64,000 nucleotides of DNA from Clostridiales bacterium (GTDB lineage Bacteria; Bacillota; Clostridia; Lachnospirales; CAG-274). The notes beneath the pieces are model-generated. The model was not told the DNA's origin, ran no database searches, and saw only the letters and a program-made list of their open reading frames with translations. Positions within the stretch are counted from its first letter, which is position 1; every line of letters starts with the position of its first letter. Below, in pieces: positions 53,379 through 61,025 of the stretch. Location: assembly GCA_018371275.1 (NCBI GenBank), contig JAHALF010000007.1, forward strand, positions 1 to 64,000. Reading direction: 5' to 3'. Position numbers and translations under genes: made by a program.

Positions 53379-53828
53379 CTAATTTCTTAATTTTTTAAAA
53401 AATTTTTTCATTAACATACTACAATCTTCTAATAATATACCATCTATTATTTTAACAGTATGGTTAAAGTTTTTGTTATCTAATAAGTTTAATATAGACC
53501 CACAACAACCAGCCTTATTATTTTTTGTTCCAAATACAACTGTATCTATTCTAGATTGTAAAATAGCACCAGCACACATAGGGCAAGGTTCTACTGTTAC
53601 AAATAATGTGCAACCTTCTAAACGCCAGTCCCCAAGCACATTACAAGCTTTATCTATAGCTATAATCTCTGCGTGTTTTAAAGAATTTTTTTCACTATTT
53701 CTTTTGTTGTATCCTCTTGCAATTATATTATTATTATAAACAATAACACAGCCTATTGGCACTTCATTTATATCATAAGCCTTAATGGCTTCTTTATATG
53801 CTTCTTTCATAAAAAAATTATAGTCCAT
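53379..53828 (-). CDS. tadA: tRNA adenosine(34) deaminase
   Basis: 149 residues. Zinc-deaminase motifs are intact: HAEIIAIDKA (His ligand and catalytic Glu) and EPCPMCAGAIL (PCxxC). It converts A34 to inosine in tRNA-Arg(ACG), and in some Firmicutes also in tRNA-Leu(AAG), which is encoded at 63721. In this gene order, next to the SRP RNA gene, tadA is common in Firmicutes. Confidence 0.95.
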   Translation of the reverse strand: MDYNFFMKEAYKEAIKAYDINEVPIGCVIVYNNNIIARGYNKRNSEKNSLKHAEIIAIDKACNVLGDWRLEGCTLFVTVEPCPMCAGAILQSRIDTVVFGTKNNKAGCCGSILNLLDNKNFNHTVKIIDGILLEDCSMLMKKFFKKLRN

Positions 53829-53854
53829 TTTAACACCTTCTAAGTATAAATAAA

Positions 53855-53875
53855 AAGCAAGGATTTGCCTTGCTT
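53855..53875 (-). terminator. Terminator-like hairpin just upstream of tadA
   Basis: AAGCAAGG pairs with CCTTGCTT across a five-base loop and is followed on the minus strand by TTTTTATTT. It lies 27 bases before the tadA start in the tadA direction, so it could be an attenuator or end a short upstream transcript. Confidence 0.55.
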
Positions 53876-54059
53876 ATAATAATTAGTATAAATTTATAAA
53901 TAATATTTATATTATTTAATTTATTATAGTATAACATTAAGTCTTGGTATTAATCAACAGTTTTATATAAGATGTAATACAAAAATTTTAATTTTATATA
54001 GAAATTATATAAAATATATTGTATTATATATAATATAAATATTTTTAGGAGGTGTTTTT

Positions 54060-55220
54060 ATAAAATCTCAAAAGTTTATAAAAAACAATAAAAGGTACTT
54101 TAAGCTGGCTTTATGCTTAATTTTAGTAGCAATAATAACTATTATTTTTTATCGTTCTTCGTCTAAATTAGATATTTCTATTACTATAAAAGAAGGTAAG
54201 GAAATTTTAGCTCCTTTTATATATGGGATAGGTATAGCATATATATTAAATTCTAGTTTAAAATTTTTAGAAAACAGAGTTTTTTCTAAAATAAAATATT
54301 TAGATAACAAGAAAAATTTAAAAAGGGCACTTTCTATAACAACAGCATATGTTTTATTATTTAGTTTTTTAATATGGCTTATAAGTTATCTTATACCAGA
54401 AATTCAAAAAAGTATATTAGATGTATCAGAATATTTTAAAACTATTGATGCAAACACATTTGATAAAATGATAAGGGAAAATATACCAATAGATGATAAT
54501 ATTTTATCTGAAGTGTTTGTTTATATACAAGACTTTTTAAGGGGATTTACAGAAAAATTTCCATCTTATATAAAAAGGATATTATCTAGTACACTCAATA
54601 TAGCATCTATTTTCTTAAATGTAATATTAGGTATAGTAATATCTATTTATATACTATTTGATAAAGAAATTATAGGAGAAAGAAGCAGAAAAATAGTATG
54701 TGCTATTTTACCAAAAAAAGCATCTGAAAATTTAATACAGTTTTGTAAAGAATCTAACAGTACATTTGAAAAGTTTTTTGTTGGTAAAATAATAGATTCT
54801 ACAATAATAGGTATAATATTTTTTATAGGAGCAACTTTATTAAAAGCACCTTTTGCAATGCTTTTAAGTATAATAATAGGTGTTACAAATATGATACCAT
54901 TTTTTGGACCATTTATTGGAGCTATACCTGTTATATTTATTACATTAATGTTTGATATAACAAATCCTTTAAAATCTTTATGGATTGGTATATTTATTCT
55001 TTTATTACAACAATTTGATGGGAATATATTAGGTCCTAAAATTTTAGGAGATTCTATTGGAGTAAAGCCAATAGGCATTATATTTTCTATAATTGTTGGA
55101 GGGGCAATATTTGGACCTCCTGGAATGTTTTTTGGTGTTCCAATATTTGCAGTTATCTTTTCGGCATTTAATCGTTTTATAGATAAAAAATATGATGAAA
55201 AATATGAAGGTGATAAATAA
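54060..55220 (+). CDS. AI-2E family permease, apparent AUA start
   Basis: About 386 residues. The frame is open from 54039, but no ATG, GTG or TTG occurs until an internal ATG at 54468. A perfect AGGAGGTG (54047-54054) is five bases before ATA at 54060, and the translation from there (I/M-KSQKFIKNNKRYFKL, then a helix LALCLILVAIITIIFYR-like) is what the family needs: two further N-terminal helices are lost if 54468 is used. The body has the AI-2E pattern (GVTNMIPFFGPFIGAIP, LLLQQFDGNILGPKILGD, GPPGMFFGVPIFAV). These proteins export small molecules or ions. A G-to-A change or sequence error at the start is possible. Confidence 0.8.
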   Translation: MKSQKFIKNNKRYFKLALCLILVAIITIIFYRSSSKLDISITIKEGKEILAPFIYGIGIAYILNSSLKFLENRVFSKIKYLDNKKNLKRALSITTAYVLLFSFLIWLISYLIPEIQKSILDVSEYFKTIDANTFDKMIRENIPIDDNILSEVFVYIQDFLRGFTEKFPSYIKRILSSTLNIASIFLNVILGIVISIYILFDKEIIGERSRKIVCAILPKKASENLIQFCKESNSTFEKFFVGKIIDSTIIGIIFFIGATLLKAPFAMLLSIIIGVTNMIPFFGPFIGAIPVIFITLMFDITNPLKSLWIGIFILLLQQFDGNILGPKILGDSIGVKPIGIIFSIIVGGAIFGPPGMFFGVPIFAVIFSAFNRFIDKKYDEKYEGDK

Positions 55221-56146
55221 TGGATTATCCTAAAAATGCAAATTTTTTTATGTTTATATTAATGATATTTTTAGTGTTTATAGGAAATTTTATTTCAATT
55301 ATAATGTTAAAAATATTCCCAGGTGTTTTATCAGCAGAAAATATATGGATATTTCAATCGGGATTTGCTATTTTTTGTTTTATATCTCCTATTATTTTAT
55401 ATATGCTTGTAAAGAGATTAAGATTTAAAGATATATTACCTTTAAAGCCTTTATCAATAAAAAATATATTTATAATAATATTTATGGCTTTTGCAATGCA
55501 ACCGCTTTTACAATTAATAGGAGCAATTACTAATATTTTTTATAAAGATGAAGTGTCAGATTCTATATATATGTTCGCTAGTTTAAGTTTACCTAAAGCC
55601 TTATTTGTTGTAGCAATAATACCAGCTATAACAGAGGAACTAGCCTTTAGAGGGGTTATATTAACAGGATATAAAAAAACAAGTATATTAGTTAGTGTAT
55701 TAATGTCTAGTATTTATTTTGGTATGATGCACTTTACAATTACACAACTTTTTTATGCAATAGTAGCAGGTATAATATTTGCTACTGTAGTAAAAGTTAC
55801 ACAATCTATATATGCTGGGATATTAATGCACTTTATATTTAATGGAACACAAATAACAATGGCACATTTTGTAACAAAATATGCTCCAAACATACAAAAT
55901 GAAATATCTAGTATTTCTTATAGTGTTAAAGATTTAATTTATCCTATATTACAATTTATGTTTTCTTTGCCATTTCTTTTATTATCTATATTTTTATTTA
56001 TAATATTTAATAAAGAAAATATAGAGATTTTAAGACAGGAAAATAACCAGTTGAAAAATATAGATAAGCCAAAGGTATTTACTGTATTTTTTTATGTAAA
56101 TATAATATTTTATATAGCCTTTATAGGTTTTAAAAATATAATGTAA
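55220..56146 (+). CDS. CPBP-family intramembrane metalloprotease
   Basis: 308 residues with about eight membrane helices. The CAAX protease/bacteriocin-processing motifs are present: EELAFRG (EExxxR), HFTITQLFYA (second, HxxxxxxF-type) and the final HFIFNGTQ. The substrate is unknown. Its ATG overlaps the stop of the AI-2E gene by one base, so the two are translated together. Confidence 0.88.
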   Translation: MDYPKNANFFMFILMIFLVFIGNFISIIMLKIFPGVLSAENIWIFQSGFAIFCFISPIILYMLVKRLRFKDILPLKPLSIKNIFIIIFMAFAMQPLLQLIGAITNIFYKDEVSDSIYMFASLSLPKALFVVAIIPAITEELAFRGVILTGYKKTSILVSVLMSSIYFGMMHFTITQLFYAIVAGIIFATVVKVTQSIYAGILMHFIFNGTQITMAHFVTKYAPNIQNEISSISYSVKDLIYPILQFMFSLPFLLLSIFLFIIFNKENIEILRQENNQLKNIDKPKVFTVFFYVNIIFYIAFIGFKNIM

Positions 56147-56179
56147 ATAAAGGTATGGTTAATCCATACCTTTATTTAC
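56143..56179. terminator. Bidirectional intrinsic terminator
   Basis: A 16-bp stem (GTAAATAAAGGTATGG and complement) with a five-base loop between the CPBP gene and the convergent cheV gene. Confidence 0.82.
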
Positions 56180-56193
56180 ATTTAAAAAGTTGA

Positions 56194-57108
56194 TTATAAG
56201 ATATATTTATCTATAAGGGAAACAAGATTAGCTATTTCTGGTTTAGTTATTTGAGCTGTAGCTCCTAATCTTTCACCTTTTATTCTCATTTCATCATTTA
56301 TAAGGGAAGAGAATATAATAACTGGTATATGTTTAAGCTCTTCATCATCTCTAATAAATTTTAAAAGTCTATGTCCATCCATTTTTGGCATTTCAATATC
56401 AGTAACTATACAAGCTACTTTATCTTCAATAGGACCTGGTTGTTTTTTATATTCTTGTAAAGTTTCCCAAGCATCTTTACCATCTGAACACATAGTTGTA
56501 TTTGTATATTGTGATTTATTAAGACACTCTATTAAAAGTTTTTCTAATAGAGGAGAATCTTCTGCTAAAAGGATAGGTTTATTAGAATTATTACGTTCAC
56601 CAAGTTTGTCAAGATCTGATACTTGTATGCTTTTATCTGGGCTAATATCTGCAAGGATTTTTTCAAAGTCAAGAATAGTTATAAGTCTATCTTTAACTCT
56701 TGCTATACCTGTTGCAAGGCCTTCTTCGCCACTATATATAGTAGTATCTGGTTTTTCTATGTTTTCCCAAGATATACGATGTATTTCTTCTACTGTATGA
56801 ACGTGAAAAGCTGTATACACATTATTAAATATAGTGATTATAAAAATATCTCTAGTTGGGTCTTCTGTTGCTGGTAATCCCATATATGTTGCTAAATCTA
56901 TAACTGTCATTATTTCATCTCTAGGTTTAAATACACCTTCTACATATGGGCTAGAATTAGGCATTGGTGTAGCGGCTGTATATTTCATAATTTCTAATAT
57001 TTTAGCAACGTTTATACCAAAATGACTTCCAGCGATAGTAAATTCCATAAGCTCAAGCTCATTAGTTCCACTTTCTAAAAGAATTTTTGGTTTTAATATA
57101 TTATTCAA
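56194..57108 (-). CDS. cheV: Chemotaxis coupling protein CheV
   Basis: 304 residues from TTG at 57108, preceded by AGAGGAGGATTTTG. The first 165 residues are a CheW domain (LMEFTIAGSHFGINVAKILEIM, DLATYMGLP). The C-terminal receiver domain (about 180-304) has the acidic site and phospho-acceptor Asp in ACIVTDIEMPKMDG and the conserved Lys in AQITKPE. It couples chemoreceptors to CheA and aids adaptation. The chemoreceptor at 61026 is a possible partner; no other che genes are in the window. Confidence 0.93.
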   Translation of the reverse strand: MNNILKPKILLESGTNELELMEFTIAGSHFGINVAKILEIMKYTAATPMPNSSPYVEGVFKPRDEIMTVIDLATYMGLPATEDPTRDIFIITIFNNVYTAFHVHTVEEIHRISWENIEKPDTTIYSGEEGLATGIARVKDRLITILDFEKILADISPDKSIQVSDLDKLGERNNSNKPILLAEDSPLLEKLLIECLNKSQYTNTTMCSDGKDAWETLQEYKKQPGPIEDKVACIVTDIEMPKMDGHRLLKFIRDDEELKHIPVIIFSSLINDEMRIKGERLGATAQITKPEIANLVSLIDKYIL

Positions 57109-57380
57109 ATCAAAATCCTCCTCTTAAATGTATTTTTAATAATATAATTATTTACTAAACTTAAAACATAACATAGTTTAATAAATCTAATAATGGATAA
57201 AATAAATATATATTTTAAAAATAAATATATAACTAATTATTATTATAACATTTTAATTAAATAAATCAAACAAAAAATAAAAAATTTTTCAAAATAAAAC
57301 AAAAAGTTTTTTTAATAGTTGAATAATATGAGAAATTATGATAAAGTTTGTATATAAAACACTTAGGAGGAAACATTTTA

Positions 57381-59207
57381 ATGTGTGGATTTACTGGATT
57401 TACTGGGAATTTAGCTAATAAAGAAGAAATAATAGAAAAAATGATGAATAGGATAATACATAGAGGACCAGATAGTAGTGGCATACATAGTGATGATAAT
57501 GTTACACTAGGATTTAGACGCCTTAGCATTATAGGTTTAGAAAATGGCTCTCAGCCTATGTATAATGAAGATGGTAGCATAGTTATAGTTTTTAATGGAG
57601 AAATATATAACTACGAGATTATAAAAGAAGAACTTTTAAAAAAGGGACATATATTTAAAAGTGAAGCAGATACAGAAGTTTTAGTGCATTTATATGAAGA
57701 AAAAGGTATGGATATGCTAAAAGAGATAAGAGGTATGTTTGCTTTTGTTATATATGATACGAATAAAAAAGAGCTTTTTGCTGTTAGAGATTTTTTTGGT
57801 ATAAAGCCTTTTTATTATAGCAATATAAATGGAAATCTTATTTTTGGTTCTGAGATAAAAAGCTTTATAGAGTATCCAGGATTTAAAAAAGAAGTAAACC
57901 CTATTGCACTTGAGAATTATCTTTCTTTTCAATATTCTGTTTTAGAAGAAACATTTTTTAAAGATGTATATAAACTTATGCCAGGACACTATTTAAAATA
58001 TAAAGATGGAAAAGTAGATATAATAAGATATTTTGAACCTATGTTTAAACCACAACAAATGAAATTACAAGAAGCTATTAAAGCTGTTGATACCACTTTA
58101 CAAGAGTCTATAAAAATGCATAAAGTAAGCGATGTTGAAGTTGGTTCATTTTTATCTAGTGGTGTAGATTCTAGCTATGTAGCTGCTACATTTAAAGGAG
58201 ATAAAACTTTTACTGTTGGATTTGATTATGATAATTATAATGAAATAGATTATGCTAAAGATTTATCAGAGAAAATTGGAATAGAAAATTTTAATAAAAC
58301 TATAACAACAGAGGAATATTGGGATACTATATCAAAAGTACAATATCATATGGACGAGCCTTTGGCAGACCCATCTGCTATAGCATTATATTTTGTGTCA
58401 AATTTAGCCAGTAAACACGTTAAAGTGGCTTTATCTGGAGAAGGTGCAGACGAATTTTTTGGCGGCTATAATATTTATAAAGAACCTTTTGATATTTCTT
58501 TTATAACTGTATTACCAAAGCCTATAAGAAAAGCCCTTGCTAAAATGGTTAAAATAATACCTTTTTCTTTTAAAGGTAAAAATTTATTTATAAGAGCATC
58601 TAAAGATGTGGAAGAAAGATTTATAGGGAATGCTAATATGTTTTCTAAAGAAGAAAGAGAGAGTATATTAAAATCTCCTACTGGTAAATATGCTCCAACG
58701 GATATTACTAAGCCTTTATATGAAAAGGTTAAGCATTTAGATGATGTTACTAAAATGCAATATATAGATTTAAACCTTTGGCTTGTTGGAGATATACTTT
58801 TAAAAGCAGATAAAATGAGTATGGCAAACTCTCTTGAGGTTAGAGTACCATTTTTAGATAAAGAAGTGTTTAAAGTTGCTAGTAAGATACCTTCTGATTA
58901 TCGTGTTAATAAACAAGCTACAAAATATGTTTTTAGAATGGCTTCTAAAGAATATTTGCCAGAAATGGTTTCAACTAAAAAGAAACTTGGGTTTCCAGTA
59001 CCTATTAGGGTTTGGCTTAAAGAAGATAAGTTTTATAATAGGGTAAAAGAAGCTTTTTTATCTGATGTGGCAAAAAAATATTTTAATACGGATAAAATAG
59101 TAGCTTATCTTGATAATCACAAACAAGGTAAAGGTGATTTTAGTCGTAAAATATGGACAATATATATGTTTTTAGTTTGGCATAATGAATTTTTTGAGGA
59201 GGCTTAA
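57381..59207 (+). CDS. asnB: Asparagine synthase (glutamine-hydrolysing)
   Basis: 608 residues from ATG at 57381, after AGGAGGAAAC; this places the nucleophile Cys at position 2 (MCGFTGFTGN), as the mechanism requires, and excludes the longer frame. N-terminal Ntn glutaminase domain (HRGPDSSGIHSDD, NGEIYNY) and C-terminal synthetase with SSGVDSSYVAA (PP-loop) and SGEGADEFFGGYN. It makes asparagine from aspartate, ATP and glutamine. The upstream 272-base gap holds no recognisable feature. Confidence 0.95.
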   Translation: MCGFTGFTGNLANKEEIIEKMMNRIIHRGPDSSGIHSDDNVTLGFRRLSIIGLENGSQPMYNEDGSIVIVFNGEIYNYEIIKEELLKKGHIFKSEADTEVLVHLYEEKGMDMLKEIRGMFAFVIYDTNKKELFAVRDFFGIKPFYYSNINGNLIFGSEIKSFIEYPGFKKEVNPIALENYLSFQYSVLEETFFKDVYKLMPGHYLKYKDGKVDIIRYFEPMFKPQQMKLQEAIKAVDTTLQESIKMHKVSDVEVGSFLSSGVDSSYVAATFKGDKTFTVGFDYDNYNEIDYAKDLSEKIGIENFNKTITTEEYWDTISKVQYHMDEPLADPSAIALYFVSNLASKHVKVALSGEGADEFFGGYNIYKEPFDISFITVLPKPIRKALAKMVKIIPFSFKGKNLFIRASKDVEERFIGNANMFSKEERESILKSPTGKYAPTDITKPLYEKVKHLDDVTKMQYIDLNLWLVGDILLKADKMSMANSLEVRVPFLDKEVFKVASKIPSDYRVNKQATKYVFRMASKEYLPEMVSTKKKLGFPVPIRVWLKEDKFYNRVKEAFLSDVAKKYFNTDKIVAYLDNHKQGKGDFSRKIWTIYMFLVWHNEFFEEA

Positions 59208-59209
59208 AA

Positions 59210-59617
59210 GTGAGTTGTATTTTTTGTAAAATTTTAAATGGAGATATACCATCTAACAAAGTTTTTGAAAATGATAATTTTATAGCTATATTAGATGCTT
59301 TTCCTGCTAATGAGGGGCATACTCTCGTTATACCTAAAAAGCATTTTGAAAATATTTTTGAAATAGATGAGGAAGTATTAAAAGAAGGTTATGCTATTGC
59401 CAAGAGAATAGCTAGTAGCATAAAAAAATCTTTAAATATAGAAAATATAAATATATTACAGAATAACGGTGTTTTAGCAGGACAAACTGTTAATCACTTT
59501 CATATACATGTTATACCTAGATTAGAAAATGATACCGTTGTTATGAAATCTACACCTATTAGCATTGATAATGAAAAAATAAAACAAATAATGTTAGATA
59601 TAAAAAATAACATTTAG
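59210..59617 (+). CDS. HIT family nucleotide hydrolase
   Basis: 135 residues from GTG at 59210, with GAGGAGG in the end of asnB. The HIT triad is NHFHIHVIPR, and the zinc-binding CIFCKIL is at the N-terminus. Likely a HinT-type hydrolase acting on nucleotide phosphoramidates. The start is three bases after asnB, so they are co-transcribed. Confidence 0.92.
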   Translation: MSCIFCKILNGDIPSNKVFENDNFIAILDAFPANEGHTLVIPKKHFENIFEIDEEVLKEGYAIAKRIASSIKKSLNIENINILQNNGVLAGQTVNHFHIHVIPRLENDTVVMKSTPISIDNEKIKQIMLDIKNNI

Positions 59618-59619
59618 AA

Positions 59620-59654
59620 AATAAAAAAGGATAGATAATCTATCCTTTTTTATT
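59620..59654. terminator. Bidirectional intrinsic terminator
   Basis: AAATAAAAAAGGATAG and its complement pair with a short loop; A- and T-runs lie on both sides, between the HIT gene and the convergent rplL. Confidence 0.85.
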
Positions 59655-59676
59655 TTTTATTATAATTAATTATAAA

Positions 59677-60054
59677 TTATTTTAAAGTAACTTTAGCTCC
59701 AGCTTCTTCAAGTTTAGCTTTGCAATTATCAGCATCATCTTTAGAAACGCCTTCTTTAACAACTTTAGGAGCACCATCAACGATTTCTTTAGCTTCTTTA
59801 AGACCAAGACCAGTTAATTCTCTAACAACTTTGATGATTTTAACTTTAGCATCACCAGGAACTTCAGTTAATTCTACATCAAATTCAGTTTTTTCTTCAG
59901 CAGCAGCACCAGCACCACCAGCAGCAGCAACTACAACACCAGCAGAAGCAGATACTCCAAATTTTTCTTCACAAGCTTTAACTAATTCGTTAAGCTCTAA
60001 AACAGAAAGCTCTTCAATAGCAGCCATAAATTCTTCAATTGTTAATTTAGCCAT
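59677..60054 (-). CDS. rplL: Ribosomal protein L7/L12
   Basis: 125 residues from ATG at 60054 (MAKLTIEEFMAAIEELSVLE), 9 bases after GGAGG; the frame continues five codons upstream without a site. Helical dimer domain, an Ala/Gly-rich hinge, and the C-terminal domain VKIIKVVRELTGLGLKEAKEIVDG that binds translation factors. It follows rplJ by 66 bases. Confidence 0.97.
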   Translation of the reverse strand: MAKLTIEEFMAAIEELSVLELNELVKACEEKFGVSASAGVVVAAAGGAGAAAEEKTEFDVELTEVPGDAKVKIIKVVRELTGLGLKEAKEIVDGAPKVVKEGVSKDDADNCKAKLEEAGAKVTLK

Positions 60055-60120
60055 TTTATATTCCTCCATAAATTTAAAAATTTTATAATAAATACTTTGC
60101 TTAATATTTAGTGTTTAAGA

Positions 60121-60612
60121 TTAAGCAGTTTCTTTTTCGTCAGCGATAGCTTTAATAACACGAGCAAATGCACCAACAGGTCCTTGGATACTGCCAAGAA
60201 GTCTTGAAAGAAGAACTTCTCTTGATGGAATATCTGCAATGATTTCCATACCCTTAGTATCATAGTAAGTACCTTCTATAACCCCACCTTTAAACTCTAA
60301 AGCTTTAGCTTCTTGTTTAAATTTGTTTAATATGCTAGCACCAGCAGTAGGGTCTTCGTAGCAAAGAGCTAATGTGCTAGGACCTTCTAAATGTTGACCT
60401 AAGCTTTCAAACTCTGTGCCTTCAATAGCAAATCTCATCATAGTGTTTTTGTAAACTTTATAGTCTACACCAGCTTCTCTTAAAGTTTTTCTAAGTCTAG
60501 TGTCTTGCTCAACAGTAAGACCACGAGCATCAACTAAAACTGCAGAAGTAGCTTTAGAAAGTTTTTCTTTAATTTCATTTACTATGACTTGTTTTTGTTC
60601 TACTTTAGCCAT
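60121..60612 (-). CDS. rplJ: Ribosomal protein L10
   Basis: 163 residues. Conserved VNEIKEKLSKATSAVLVDARGLTVEQ at the N-terminus, LRKTLREAGVDYKVYKNTM and the C-terminal helix that binds L12 dimers. It anchors the ribosomal stalk. Expression is expected to be controlled by the leader directly upstream. Confidence 0.97.
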   Translation of the reverse strand: MAKVEQKQVIVNEIKEKLSKATSAVLVDARGLTVEQDTRLRKTLREAGVDYKVYKNTMMRFAIEGTEFESLGQHLEGPSTLALCYEDPTAGASILNKFKQEAKALEFKGGVIEGTYYDTKGMEIIADIPSREVLLSRLLGSIQGPVGAFARVIKAIADEKETA

Positions 60613-60655
60613 TTCTTTACCTCCTATTAATATTTTTAAGGCAAAAGCCTAAGTA

Positions 60656-60775
60656 GCCGTAATAAAATCAAATATAAAAAGCCTTGCTTAAGACAGGCAA
60701 GGATAAAATTTACGATTCTAATTCCTCGGTAGGTTGCAAAAGCATTACGTAAAAACACCTACTGTCTACGGCACT
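60656..60775 (-). promoter_or_regulatory. L10 leader, autoregulatory RNA element
   Basis: The minus-strand RNA begins with GTGCCGTAGACAGTAGGTG and contains CCTACCGAGG, the conserved L10-leader core that pairs AGTAGG with CCTAC. GCCGTA (60767-60772) pairs with TACGGC (60656-60661), closing the leader. A downstream hairpin CCTTGC...GCAAGG (60682-60702) followed by CTTTTTAT looks like an attenuator, and its loop CTGTCT can pair instead with AGACAG at the 5' end, giving two exclusive folds. L10(L12) binding would select between them. Confidence 0.88.
60676..60702 (-). terminator. Attenuator hairpin in the L10 leader
   Basis: CCTTGC and GCAAGG form a 6-bp stem with a nine-base loop; CTTTTTATATTT follows on the minus strand, about 65 bases before rplJ. 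Confidence 0.75.
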
Positions 60776-60781
60776 TTTTAA

Positions 60782-60810
60782 ATCATAATATATTTTTAAC
60801 TAAATGTCAA
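60782..60810 (-). promoter_or_regulatory. Promoter of rplJ-rplL
   Basis: On the minus strand, consensus TTGACA (60805-60810) and TATGAT (60782-60787) with 17 bp between, about seven bases before the leader begins. Confidence 0.85.
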
Positions 60811-61025
60811 GTTATTTTATAAATTTATCTAAAAATTAAAAAATTTATACAAATATAAAATTATAAAATATAAAAACATAATAAAAATTTGGTTATATAT
60901 TTGGTTATATATAAAAAATATTTAAAAGAAATATTGATTTATGTTACATAATTTGATATTATAAGAAAATAAAGTATATAATATTACTATACTTAAAAAT
61001 TTTTTAACTTTAGGAGGGTGTATTA

